From: Iris pallida | Lineage: Eukaryota > Streptophyta > Magnoliopsida > Asparagales > Iridaceae | Assembly: GCA_029216955.1 (NCBI GenBank) | Contig: JANAVB010010791.1 | Location: 2,816,799 to 2,880,798, forward strand | Direction: 5' to 3' | Length of the DNA: 64,000 nt | In this document: piece after piece, positions 50,598 to 61,415 of the stretch | Layout of the letters: each line of letters begins with the position of its first letter | Position numbering within the stretch: the stretch's first letter is position 1 | Program-made: the position numbers and the translations under genes | The notes under the pieces: generated by a model | Told to the model about the DNA's origin: nothing | The model's input: the letters and a program-made list of their open reading frames with translations, nothing else | The model's database searches: none

Positions 50598-51818
50598 GTC
50601 AGCAGAAGACTAGGATCTATGTAGGTTGTAGTAGAGTCGAAGTAGCGTCGAGCTTGGCGATCCTCGAATCTGGGTCCGACGAAGTCGGGATGGCGAAGTA
50701 TCGGAGTGGGACCAGAGGGATGATGGGTCAATGTCTACTGAAGATCAGTGATACCATTCCGTAGAGTCTGAAACTGGTATGTGAGACGGTATTCAGTGAC
50801 TCGCTGACGCATATGATCTGCCTGATATCGCTCATCCTCAAGAAGACAACGAACCTCAAAGTGCTCATAAAGTTGATCGATGGTGTGGGAAGCATGAGGG
50901 ACATCAGCAGGGGATGGTACAGGCTAATGAGCCCAAGCAGCAGGTGGAATACCTCCGGCACCAACTATAGGAGGAATATGAGGAGGAAACTTACGAGACC
51001 TATGAAGCTCTGATGGAGTACCATCGAATGGACGATTCTAATAGGATGTTGTATCTATGAAAAATAATAGAAAGAACCATAGGATAGGTGAGGTTTCGAC
51101 CGACCTTCCTGCAGTTGTACATAGCCACCACTATGGCTTTGGAAAGAGTAAACGGAATTCCAAAATGAACATGGTACATAGCGGACAGCTCCTAATACGT
51201 GATCTCATCTGTAGATCCCGTTTTGGACAAGATGGACACCATAATGATGCGATGGAGTTCATAGAAATATTGGTTCAAGTATTGTGACATGAGTCATCCA
51301 ACGGGTCTGGGATTTGGAGCACACATCATGTCCTTGAAAGATTCTAAGTCTAGGTCGGCACCAAATTGGACTTTGGTGATGTCGACTAGAACATCTCCAG
51401 TGTTAGGAATCTGAAGCCATTTGCTTAAGTCATCATCATCAAATTCAATTTCAGTATGATAGACTGAAGAATAGATCGTACCGTGCAAATATTGTAAGTT
51501 ACAATAAAACATCCGAACGACATTGCCGTATATCGGATTTGAAATTTCCATAAATTTGTGTAGGTTGATGTTTTGGAATGTCAAGCAATATTCTGGAAAA
51601 AGATTAAAATTTATAGAGTTTCCCAGACATATTAGACGTTTGTGAAAATCATGAAACCAGGCAATTGAGGTTTCGAAGTCTACAAATAGTGTAGCATCGA
51701 AATGATCCGCATTAGATGGTGGAGGAGGGCTAAATAGACTTTTGAGAGGAGTATACGATAGGCTTGATGTTGAAGCACCATCTCATCTTTTCTTTTTCTT
51801 TGAAAATCTAGGAGCCAT
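50598..51818 (-). pseudogene. Post-pol ORF of the copia element
   Basis: ATG 51818 (MAPRFSKKKKR). Frame 1 reads HDFHKRLICLGNSINF and EISNPIYGNVVRMFYCNLQ, then YHTEIEFDDDDLSKWLQIP, a pattern I associate with plant retrotransposon extra ORFs annotated as putative plant transposon protein. Stops at about 51783 (CGA to TGA likely), 51294 and 51207. A frameshift near 51030 leads to a second readable part: PPHIPPIVGAGGIPPAAW, HTIDQLYEHFEVRCLLEDE. Position equals the env-like gene of SIRE elements, but I see no signal peptide or membrane segment. A TATTTAAA box on the minus strand near 51990 could be a separate promoter. Confidence 0.55.
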
Positions 51819-52344
51819 AGAGAAATTTGACAAGAAAATAGTAGAAATTACCCAAAAAAGGGCGTAGGATGGAAGAGAATGTGCCAAAACCCTTAGATCC
51901 GAAGTTTTTGGAGCTAACACCACAAGAATAAAGGTTTGGTATTTTCAGGTTGGTGGCTGTTCTGGTCGTGGGGAAGATGGAGTTTAGGGGTGTTTAAATA
52001 GAAGTGGGCCAACAGTTGTTAAGTCGGTTTTGTTAAGGGGTAACCGAACTCATGCCGAACTCTGTCCAAGTTCGACATACTAGTATTTTTGAAAACATTT
52101 TTTATTTTATGAACAAAAATTTGCATTAGAACTAATATTCATTTGTTTAAATAAATCTTTATTACTTTGGGTTAGCTGTAGGGGCCGGATCCCAGCTAGT
52201 GGTAGTCCGAGGACTAGTTCTTCTTGTCACTTCAGTTTATTTACATTTGTATGACAGAAGGGCCCTTTCGGCTTGTTCCCAAAATAACTCTAACTTAAAA
52301 AATTATTTAGATATAGTCTAAGCAATTTTCTAAACATAAAGCAT
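51819..52344. other. Spacer between copia pol and post-pol ORF
   Basis: No gene seen. It contains the possible promoter near 51990 and an inverted GGTAGTCCGAGGACTA stretch near 52201-52216. Confidence 0.4.
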
Positions 52345-52960
52345 TATGTTTCCCAAAATTCAAGAATATCTAACTCGCGACGAATAAAGTTGAATCGGTC
52401 TTCAGCCAATGGTTTTGTGAAAATATCTGCCAACTGATGATATTGTCAATAAATTCTAAATAAATATTCCCGTGTTGTTGGTGATCACCTAGGAAGTTAT
52501 GACAAATCTCAATGTATTTAGTGTATGAGTGACATACATGGTTGTTAATCAGATTTATTGTGCTAGTATTGTCACAATAAATAGGAATCTTTGTAGTACA
52601 GATTGTAGTCTTCTAAAGTTTGCTTCATCCACAAAATTTGTGCACAACAACGACCTGTAGCGATGTACTTGACTTCAGTCGTTGATAATGTAACAGAATT
52701 TTATTTCTTGCTAAACTAAGAGACTAGAGCTTTACCTAGGAATTGACATGTACCACTGGTACTTTTACGATCTACTTTGCATCCAGCAAAATCAGCATCA
52801 GAATACCAATCAGGTCAAAGGATGCAGTTCTGGGATATAATAAGCCGACATTAGAAGTATCCTTAAGGTATCGAAAGATACGCTTAACTGCGCATAAGTG
52901 TGATTCCTTAGGGTTAGTTTGATATCTTGCACATATGCAAACACTAAACATAATATCAGG
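52345..52960 (-). pseudogene. pol: Copia RNase H
   Basis: Reading through stops, the minus strand gives YSDADFAGCKVDRKSTSGTC, then LSTTEVKYIATGRCCAQIL, LWMKQTLEDYNL, EFIDNIISWQIFSQNHWL and DSTLFVA: the usual copia RNase H with its DADFAG active-site start and the KPLAEDRFN-like end. At least five stops and shifts. Confidence 0.75.
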
Positions 52961-53823
52961 TCAACTAGCGGTTAAATATAATAAACTGTCACTCATACCT
53001 CGATACTTATGCTGGTTGACTGGTTTGTCACTTTCATCAAGATCAAGTTTTGTTGATGTAGCCATAGGAGTCCCAATAGGCTTTGCGTTGTCAAAGTCAA
53101 ACTTCTTTATCAAGTCCTTCAAGTACTTAGCTTGATTGATGAAGGTTCCCTGAGTGCTTTGTTTGATTTGTAGTCCGAGGAAGTAGTTTAGCTCTCCCAT
53201 CATACTCATCCCAAACTCACTCTGCATACACTTAGCAAATTTTGATATAGATGTTCATTAGTAGAACCAAATATAATATCATCCACATAAATTTGCACTA
53301 ATAAAATGTAATCATTTGAAGACTTGATAAACAGGGTTGTATCAACTCTTCCTTTTGAAAAACTATTTTCAAGTAGGAAGGAACTTAGGCGATCATACCA
53401 AGCTCGAGGAGCTTGTTTGAGTCCATAGAATGCCTTAAGCAACTTGATAACATGATCAGGAAATTCAAAATCTTCAAAACCTGGGGATTGTTTTACAAAC
53501 ACTTCTTCTTTTATAAAACAAGTTAAAAATACACTTTTTATGTCTATTTGAGAAAGTTTAAAATCATGAAAATATGCAAATGCACAAAGCATGCGAATGA
53601 ATTCTAGTCTAGCAACAGGAGCACAAGTTTCGTCATAATCAATTCCTTCTTCTTGATTATAACCTTGAGCTACTAAACGAGCTTTGTTGCATAGAACTTG
53701 TCCATCCTCACTAAGTTTATTTTGGAACACCCATTTAGTACCAATTATAGATTGACCAATAGGTTTAGGAACAAGTTCCCAAACTTGGTTTCTCTCGAAG
53801 CATGGCACAAATCCAAAATTCAT
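52961..53823 (-). pseudogene. pol: Copia reverse transcriptase
   Basis: VWELVPKPIGQSIIGTKWVF, KARLVAQGYNQEEGIDYDET, FAPV-type palm and YVDDIIFGS (catalytic YVDD). A 1-nt shift near 53230 separates it from MSMMGELNYFLGLQIKQ and AKYLKDLIKKFDFDNAKPI. Normal copia RT otherwise; residues of the catalytic triad visible. Confidence 0.9.
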
Positions 53824-54985
53824 CTAAAAATGCATCTGCTACTAATTTAGGTTCTACTTGAGATATGAATGCAACATTAGCAGCTATATCTCTATTTGAT
53901 GAACGTCTACCTCCTTTCTTTGATACATCACCTATGACAAGAGACTCTAGATGGTCTGGCATAAATTTTATCTTCTTTGGTAGACTCTCCAAATAGTCTT
54001 TGTCAGCAGCAGCATCTTTAGTTACCTTGGGTGTTTTTCTTGTATCATCATCATCGTTGTCACTTGCTATATGACTGTTGAGATCATCAAATGAAACGTT
54101 AATTGATTCTTCAACAATCATAGATTTCTTATTAAAGACTCTATATCCCTTATACTTTGCAACATAACCAAGGAACATCCCTTCGTCTATCTTAGAGTCG
54201 AACTTACCCAAGTTATCCTTGGTATTCAGGATAAAAAAGTGACATCCAAAAACTTTAAAATAAGAAATATTAGGGATATGATTAAACCATAATTCATAAG
54301 GAGTCTTCTTCTATATAGGTCAAATCAGTACCATATTCAAAATATGACAAGTTGTACTTACAGCTTCAGCCTAAAAGTGTTTTGGAAGATGATGCTGGTT
54401 TAGCATGACTCTAGCCATATCGCTTAGACTTCTATTTGTCCGCTCCATAATACCATTATATTGGAGAGTTCTAGGACAAGAAAACTCATGAGAAAAACTA
54501 TTTGTATTAAAAAAATTTTGAAAACATAATTTACGAATTCGCCTCCATGATTACTTCGAATACGAGTAATCATGAAACTTTGTTTTGAAACTTTTTGCAG
54601 AAAATCTCAAAATCAAAAAGTGCATCGCTTTTGTTTGAGAAAAAGAAAATCCATGTATATCTAGAGAAATCATCAACAATTATAAAAGTATAGAGCTTAC
54701 CACCAACGCTGGTGACTCTACTAGGTCCAAACAAATCCATATGTATCAACTGCAAAGGTTTGGAGGTACTTACAGCATTGATGGATTTAAATAAGGATCC
54801 AGTTTCTTTATTTTTCTCATAATCAACACATACCATATCTCTCTTCAATGATATTTCTGGTAGTCCTTTTACCAATTTCTTCGTTGATAATCTTGAAATG
54901 GTATCCATGTTTGCATGTCCTAGTCTCATATGCCATAGCCAACTTTCATCTTGGTTGACTACTAGGCACTTACCTGCACTGTTAG
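53824..54985 (-). pseudogene. pol: Copia integrase
   Basis: MRLGHANMDTISRLSTKKL (GAG-pre-integrase, His finger), HMDLFGP (first Asp), VDDFSRYTW (second Asp), GIMERTNRSLSDMAR (Glu), then GKFDSKIDEGMFLGY and GYRVFNKKSMIVEESINV. The finger Cys pair is damaged (MVCVDYEKNK). Stops and shifts near 54570 and 54320. Confidence 0.85.
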
Positions 54986-55040
54986 TTCTTTTTAAAAGAA
55001 AACATAAATATTATCCTTCCGGATTCCTTCGTAGACAGGG

Positions 55041-55335
55041 TTACCAGTGGATATCATATATCGAACATTTATCTTTAACAAAATTAATACCATAACCATT
55101 ATCAGCAATATGACTCATGCTTAACAGGTTATATTTTAATTCGGTTACGAGACAAACGTCTTTTATTTCTGGATAGAGGGATATACCAACAGTACCATTA
55201 CCTATAATATTACCTCTCAAATTATTTCCGAAGGAGACATATCCTCTTTTCATTGATAGCGTCGCGAATAAAGATGCGTCACCTGTTATGTGTCACGAAC
55301 ATCCGCTATCGAGGATCCATTTGCTTCTATCATGA
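55041..55335 (-). pseudogene. Copia protease
   Basis: WILDSGCS then a stop (Arg to TGA likely), then HITGDASLFATLSMKRGYVSFG and IGNGTVGISLYPEIKDVCLV. The DSG active site is intact; the frame continues ELKYNLLSMSHIADNGYGINF before the integrase. Confidence 0.8.
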
Positions 55336-55419
55336 GAGGGTTGGCCCACCTACAAGACGAGTAGATGTGACCTTTGGTACCCATTTCTTTGAGGGCCCAA
55401 CATTGTTAGCTTTGGGTAT

Positions 55420-55690
55420 TCACGTGTATTTATTCATGTATACTAACTTTCTAATTCTACAATACTGTGATATGTGCCCATGTTGACCACAGCATGTGCA
55501 GATAATTCCAGAGTGAATATCCTTTGATTTAGTGCAGACATGAGTCTTTTGTGTCTTGCGTGGATACTTGTAAGTGAAAGCATGATTGTGTGAAACATGT
55601 TGCTTGCTCACTTTTCTTGATTGTGTCCTATTTGGTATATATTGTGTTGTAGGACAGATCTTAGGTGTCGATTCTTAATCTCTTCTAAGA
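55420..55690 (-). pseudogene. gag: Second zinc knuckle of copia Gag
   Basis: ICTCCGQHGHISQYCRIRKL has the C-x2-C-x4-H-x4-C spacing. It is separated from the rest of gag by the CACTA insertion 7 bp upstream of this stretch. Confidence 0.75.
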
Positions 55691-55694
55691 ATCA

Positions 55695-55697
55695 TAT
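55695..55697. repeat. CACTA target duplication TAT, left
   Basis: TAT before CACTACTAAAA; repeated at 61413-61415. Confidence 0.85.
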
Positions 55698-55715
55698 CAC
55701 TACTAAAATCTGCTT

Positions 55716-55938
55716 AATTGGCGACGTAAATTTAGCGACGTTACAACTACATCGTTAAATTGTGGACATTAGCGACGTATAAACGAAACATCGGTAACCG
55801 TCGCTACTAGCGACGCAAATAGCGACGTGACAACGACGTATACTAGTTACGTGAGCTAGTCGTCGCGAAACGTCGCTACAACGTCGCTAATTGTGACTGA
55901 TTTAGCGACGTTAATAATAATGTCGCTAAATTTCTAAC
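55716..55938. repeat. Left subterminal repeats of the CACTA element
   Basis: TAGCGACGT/ACGTCGCTA words in both orientations, about a dozen, some forming inverted pairs. In En/Spm such words bind the TNPA protein. Confidence 0.85.
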
Positions 55939-57013
55939 TAAATTAAATCCCCCCCCCTGATTCATTTCCCCCCCATCCATTTTACTCTCTCACTCTCTTC
56001 CTCCGGCGCTCTCGCTCTCACTCTCTCCGGCGCTCTCGCTCTCGCTCTCACTCTCTCCGACGACTTCACTCTCTCCGGCGACTCTCTTCTGGTACGTGAC
56101 TCCCCCTCTCTCTCTTTCTCTCTCTCTCTCTTTCTTTCTATTTGTTGTTAGTGGTTGGAGGGTGCTGGTGGCTCGGAGGGAGGGGCAGGGGGGTGCGGGT
56201 GGTTGGGGGTGAGGAATGGTTGGGGGGTGGCTGGAGGGGTGGGGTAGGGGGTGAGGGCGGCTGGGGGTGAGAAGGGGGGTTGGGGGAAGGGGAGGGTTAG
56301 GGTTTGGGTTAGGGGGGTGAGGGGCGGGGGGGTGAGGGCAGCGGGGGGTGAGGGCGGGGGGGGGCTTGGGAGGGGAGGGGGGACGGTGGGGGAGGGGTTG
56401 GGGATAGGGTTCGGGTTAGGGTTAGGGGTGGTGTAGGGGTTGGAGGGCTGGGGAGGGGAGGCAGGGCTGGTAGGGGAGGGGTTAGGGATAGGGTTCGGGT
56501 TAGGGTTAGGGGTGGTGTAGTGGGGGGGGGAGGGGGGAGGGGTGCGGGGGGCTGGGTCAGGGGCACCGATAGTGCCGAAAAAACTGATAATTTAGTAATA
56601 GTTATTTGTTTTTCGATACCGAAAAATGTGATACTCCGATTCGAAACCACGTACCGATAGTGCCGATATTTGTAATACGTAGTTTTGTTGGTTGGTTAAT
56701 TTACAACACGATAGTGCCGATATTTGTAACACGTACCGATAGTGCCGACATTTGTAACACGTAGTTTCCTTGATCCCGATACTCATAGGAATGGTCCCGA
56801 GTCACGGTCGTAGTATGTAGTATATTTGTTTTAGTTTGTAGTATATTCGTTTTAGTTTTGAAGTTTATTCGTTTTAGTATATAGTATGTAGTAGGAATGG
56901 TCCCGACTCATAGGAATGGTCCCGAGTCACGACCGTTGTATGTAGTATGTAGTATATTCATTTTAGTTTTGAAGTTTATTCATATTTGCAGATATCTAAA
57001 AATTGCTATATCC
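55939..57013 (+). other. 5' untranslated exon and G-rich intron of the CACTA tnp2 gene
   Basis: A CT-rich stretch with CTCTCCGGCG repeats (55978-56091) resembles a plant 5' untranslated exon. A donor CTG then GTACGTGAC at 56092 and an acceptor TTTGCAG at 56991 would remove about 900 nt. The intron holds a strongly G-rich block, 56155-56565, with GGGTTAGGGTTAGGGG runs, then GTAGTATGTAGTATATTCG-like repeats (56810-56970). Confidence 0.55.
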
Positions 57014-58805
57014 ATGTATATGCTAGACCGTTCGTGGATGTACAACCGCATTCGAGATGACAGGTGCGATGTACGAGATGAATACATCGCCGGAGTAGAA
57101 CAATTCCTCCAATTCGCGAAGGCGTTTTCTCAATCCATGGACGGCATGGACATTAAGTGTCCGTGTGCAAAATGTTGGAACATGAAGTTTCAACCAGAAT
57201 TGGATGTGACGTATCATTTATACACAAAGGGTTTCCTTCTGAATTACTACCAATGGACCGCACACGGAGAGCTTGTACCTTTAGCATTCCAAACGGAGCC
57301 TTATGTGGAGCCTTATATGAATGTCCACAACCGAACTGGTGTCGACAACGAGTACGTGAACATGGTCTTCGACGTTGCGGGGCCTAGTTTCGATCCATAC
57401 AATCGTGACGCAGCTGAGGAGGCACCGAATGTCGATGCCGCGAAGTTCATGGAGTTGCTGGAGAATGCAAGGACTCCTTTATACCCTGGCTGTGAGGACC
57501 ATTCACCGTTAAAGGTGATCACTCGGCTCTTGAGCATAAAGTCTAACTTTAACATGTCCCAAGAATGCTACAATAGAGTGCTCGAGTTGATTACCGATAT
57601 CTTGCCGGAGGGTGCCAGGTTACCGAAAGACTTCTACCGCTCTAAGAGGATGGTGAGATCTCTCTGGGTGGGATACGGCAAGATCGATTGTTGTCAGAAC
57701 GAATGCATGCTTTACTACAAAGATCACAAGGATGCAGAAGTGTACGGATTCTGTGGTACTGATCGCTACAAGTCAACTGCTGCAGGCAAGTCTAGAAGAC
57801 CGACTGCTTCAATGCACTAATTGCCGTTGACGCCGCGGTTGCAGAGATTGTTCATGGTGAAAGAGACTGCCGAAAATATGAGTTGGCACAAGCGACAACA
57901 GACCGAAGGAGTGTTAGATCACCCATCTGATGGAGAAGCGTGGAAGCACTTCGATCGAGCATATCCTAACTTCGCTTCTAATGCGCGTAATGTAAGGTTG
58001 GGGCTCTGCTCGGATGGTTTCACCCCATTTGGTCTTTCAGGCTCCCAATATTCATGCTGGCCGGTAATCCTCACTCCGTACAACCTACCGCCTTGGATGT
58101 GCATGAAGACACATTATATGTTCTTAACTATTATCATTCCCGGTCCGAACAACCCGAAGAGGAACATCGACGTGTACTTACAGCCGTTGATAGATGAGCT
58201 GAAGCAGCTATGAGAAACAGGGGCGTACACGTATGATGCTTCGAAAAAATAGAATTTTCAGATGCGGACAGCACTAATGTGGACAATCAACGACTTTTCG
58301 GCTTATGGAATGTTATATGGATGGAGAACTCATTGTCGGCTTTTATGTCCGTATTGCATGGACTGCACTAAGGCTTTTCGTTTGACACACGGAGGAAAAC
58401 CATGCTTCTTTGATTGTCATCGACAGTTCTTGTCGAAAGACCATCCGTACCGTAGGAACAGAACTGCATTCCGTGCCGGAGCTATGGAGAAGGGCGATCC
58501 ACCGCCAATGTGGTCCGAAGAGGACACATAGGAGCAAGTAAAAGAAATCTCAAGTGCTATTGAAGATCCTACAACGAGCGGCCGTTGTGAGGGATTTGGC
58601 GAAGATCATAACTGGACCAAAAGGAGTATATTCTGGGATCTGCCATATTGGAGCACAAATCTGATTAGACATAACCTTGACGTCATGCATATCGAGAAGA
58701 ACGTGTTTGATAACATAATTATTATTGTAATGGACGTCAAGGAAAAGACAAAAGACAATCAGAAGGCTAGATTGGACTTAGCCAAAATATGCAGACGCCC
58801 TCCAT
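57014..58805 (+). pseudogene. tnp2: tnp2-type CACTA transposase, truncated
   Basis: ATG 57014 (MYMLDRSWMYNRIRDD) opens a transposase-associated domain: WMYNR start, CPCAKCWN, HLYTKGFLLNYYQWTAHGE. The tnp2 core (Transposase_21 family) follows: PLTPRLQRLFM, WHKRQQTEGVLDHPSDGEAW, LGLCSDGFTPFG, NLPPWMCMKTHYMFLTIIIPGP, MWTINDFSAYGMLYGW, CPYCMDCTKAF. Stops at 57818, 58211, about 58250 (CAG to TAG likely) and 58529. After NLDVMHIEKNVFDNI the protein ends within about 40 residues, so the C-terminal half is deleted. Would have cut and joined transposon ends. Confidence 0.9.
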
Positions 58806-60651
58806 ACCCGGCTCCAGCAGTTCGAGGCTAGGGCCTTCTTCTTCTACGCAGCCAGTACCGTCGAGTATTCTAGAGGTCGACCCCACTATTAAGGAGCAGG
58901 CCGAGGCCGAGGCCGAGGCCCACGTCGAGGTCGAGGGCGATGGCGAGGCCCACGTCGACGGCGAGGACGAGGCCGAGACCGAGGGGCAGGCTACGGGCAG
59001 GGACAGGGGCAAGGGCGGGGTAGGGGCATAGTGCAGCTCCTATTTGAGACGGATCCTCCGTGTCGCCCGGAGGGGGATCTGAGGTTGGAGATTTGGGCCT
59101 GTACTCGGACCAAGCGGTAAGTAAAATTGTTGCATTTAATTTGTTTAAATTAATTATAAACTTGTTTAATAAATTTTAATTTTTATTTTACAGGTATTAT
59201 TCCTCCTCCGTACACCGGTCGTTGGGTACATTCCTGCGACAGAACTATGGGGGCCCTGGATCAACTGGAGGGATGTCCCGGCCGATAGGAAGGCCTTCTG
59301 GTTTAAGCACTTTTCGGTACGTAAAAGTTTATTTCCTTTTAACAGTTAGTATGTTATTTTATAACTTATGTACTTCTATAATTTTTTCAGCGGACTTACT
59401 TCTTCCCTCCCCACCGTGCCGTTGCTGTCGAGGCTATATTTTTCGGCATCGCCAGCAAGCTCATTAGGGACGCGATCATCGACCAAAAGGATCGCGACCG
59501 CCGGGGAGAGCCTATTCGGGGTTGGATCTTTGCCGCCGACTGGGCGGTAATGAAGAGGAGATTCGAGGAGGAAGCCTACAAGGAGAAGTCCGCGAAGTCT
59601 AAAAGAGCATGACAGGCGGGGTCGCAGTGGTGTGGTGGATCAAGGTCCATCATGGATTTCTTCACCCATATGGTACGTATCTCGACGTATACCCATAATT
59701 AATACTTTATAATAATATATTTCTTTTAACTTAACTGATAAATCATATAATAATTTCGTAACAGGTTGAATCGGGAGAAGACCCGAATATGGTGACCTTG
59801 TTCCTCGCCACGCACATGAAGGGGGAGCGGTTCATAGACAACAAGGCCCGGGACACCTACGTAAGTTTTACTTAATGCTAGTTCATTAATATTAATTTTT
59901 AGTTACGTAGAAAATTCATATAGATGTTATTTCTAGGCCGAGTTTTAGAAGTTTTACTTATTGCTAGTGCATTAGTATTAATTTTCAGCGACCACGTGAG
60001 AATTCATATAGATGTTATTTCTAGGCCGAGTTTTTGAGGCTTAGGGACGCCAAGCCGACACGGTCAAAGGAGGCTGGTGCTAGCACTTCCCAGCAGCCCC
60101 CGGTCGTCGCAGCTCAGTAAGATGACGAGCTGTGGATGAGGGCCGTTGGCGGCATGCATAGGGGTATGTACTATGGTACGGGCTCCTATGGTGCCTTCAT
60201 TGCGTCACAGGCCTATGCGACCGCCACTAATGTGCCCGGCCCCGCACATACTGAGGAGTCGCTCCGCCAGCAGTAGAGTGACGTTGCGCAGATCACAGCT
60301 CTACGTGACGAGATGCTGAAGAGGATGGGGGTGCCGCATACAGATGATTCTGCGCTCATCTCACGCTTTGAGAGGCTGGAGGAGACTACGGAGGCGCTGC
60401 AACAGATGACCCGTGCTATGCAGGAGGCTACACAGCGGTTGGTCGAACAGATACAGCATTTCCAGAAGATGGCAGCGGAGCGACCGTCTGCTGGTACGCC
60501 GGGAGCATCGTCTACATCCGACGGTGCACGAGAGGACATGCTCATCCACCTGTTGTCACCGGAGGAGTATCAGACGATCATGACGTTGCGACGACAGTCA
60601 TCTGGTGGCGCTCCTCCTCCAGCACCGGGTCCAGCTCCAGGCGATCAGTAG
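58789..60651 (+). pseudogene. TNPA-like second gene of the CACTA element
   Basis: A Glu/Ala- and then Gly/Arg/Gln-rich start (58880-59020), then exons ending at 59117, 59316, 59673 and 59860, each at a GT donor (59118, 59317, 59674, 59861), with acceptors before 59194, 59391, 59765 and 60025. GPWINWRDVPADRKAFWFKHFS and YFFPPHRAVAVEAIFF match the plant En/Spm-type (PF03004) domain. The last exon ends in a coiled-coil-like RFERLEETTEALQQM stretch and stops at 60651 (APGPAPGDQ). In-frame stops near 59610, 60118 and 60275. TNPA proteins bind the subterminal repeats. Confidence 0.7.
59862..60035 (+). repeat. Tandem duplication of an intron end
   Basis: About 87 bp (GTTTTACTT...TTTCTAGGCCGAG) is present twice in a row, so the acceptor before GCCGAG exists twice (59936 and 60024). 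Confidence 0.75.
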
Positions 60652-60994
60652 TTTTGTTTTTGCATTTTTGGACTGTACTATATTTTTCACTTTGTACGTA
60701 TTTGGGGATATTCAGTTTTTTCGTTGAGGATATTGGGTTTGTACGTGTTTGTGGATATTGATTTGGTTTGTTCAGGATATTATATATTGACATTGTTTGT
60801 TGCGGATAGTATTTTTTCTTTATATTTTTTGTATATTCTGGAATGTATTGTGCGTGTCGGTATTGAGTGTTCCACCGAGGGGGTCGGCGAACCCAGGGAT
60901 TGGATTCTGTATTTTGTGTTTTGTATTCTGTATTTTGGCTCAGGCTCAAGCTCTAGCTCCATTTGCATTCTGTAACCTATTTTTTTCATATTTT
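60652..60994. other. 3' flank of the TNPA-like gene
   Basis: T-rich with GGATATT repeats (60700-60790) and TATTCTGTATTTTG repeats (60900-60945). No gene. Confidence 0.5.
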
Positions 60995-61398
60995 TTTACC
61001 TTAGCGACGTTGTTAGCGACGTTATTTAACGTCGTTAAATTTTAGCGACGTTAGTAAATGTCGCTAAAAGCGTCGCTAAATGCTGACGTGGCACCATAAT
61101 CTGATGTCAGCTCGTCGTCGCCAAAATGTCGCAAGAGTGTCGCTAAACGGCGACCACACAATGTCGCCTTATACGTCGCTAATTAGCGTCAACGATCAAA
61201 CGTCGCAAATAACGTCGCTAATTAGCGACATTAATAACGTCACCAAATAACGTCGCCCTAGCGACGTTTTGCGACGTTTTCTCGTTTAGCGACACATTTT
61301 TTTTCGTCGTTTCCAAAACGTCGCCCAAAACGTCGCTAAATTCACTTAGCGACGCTTTTATCGAGTTTGGCGACGTACTGTAATGTCGCTAATCTGAC
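60995..61398. repeat. Right subterminal repeats of the CACTA element
   Basis: The same GCGACGTT/AACGTCGC words, over twenty, denser than on the left. Confidence 0.85.
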
Positions 61399-61412
61399 AA
61401 ATTTTTGTAGTG

Positions 61413-61415
61413 TAT
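61413..61415. repeat. CACTA target duplication TAT, right
   Basis: TAT after TTTTTGTAGTG. Confidence 0.85.

Larger units (their letters stand above)
55698..61412 (+). mobile_element. CACTA (En/Spm) DNA transposon
   Basis: Ends CACTACTAAAA and (reverse) CACTACAAAAA, 3-bp duplication TAT on both sides, subterminal GCGACGT repeats at both ends, a tnp2 gene and a second gene with a plant En/Spm-type domain, all on +. 5715 bp, short for an autonomous CACTA. tnp2 is truncated and has four stops, so this is a defective internal-deletion copy. It splits the copia gag. Confidence 0.95.

Noticed and set aside
56401..56530. Interstitial telomere
   Set aside because: Only short GGGTTAGGG runs mixed with other G-rich sequence; not a regular TTTAGGG array.
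56251..56650. Gly- or Pro/Thr-rich open frames in the G-rich block
   Set aside because: Repeat-driven frames in a likely intron of the CACTA gene.
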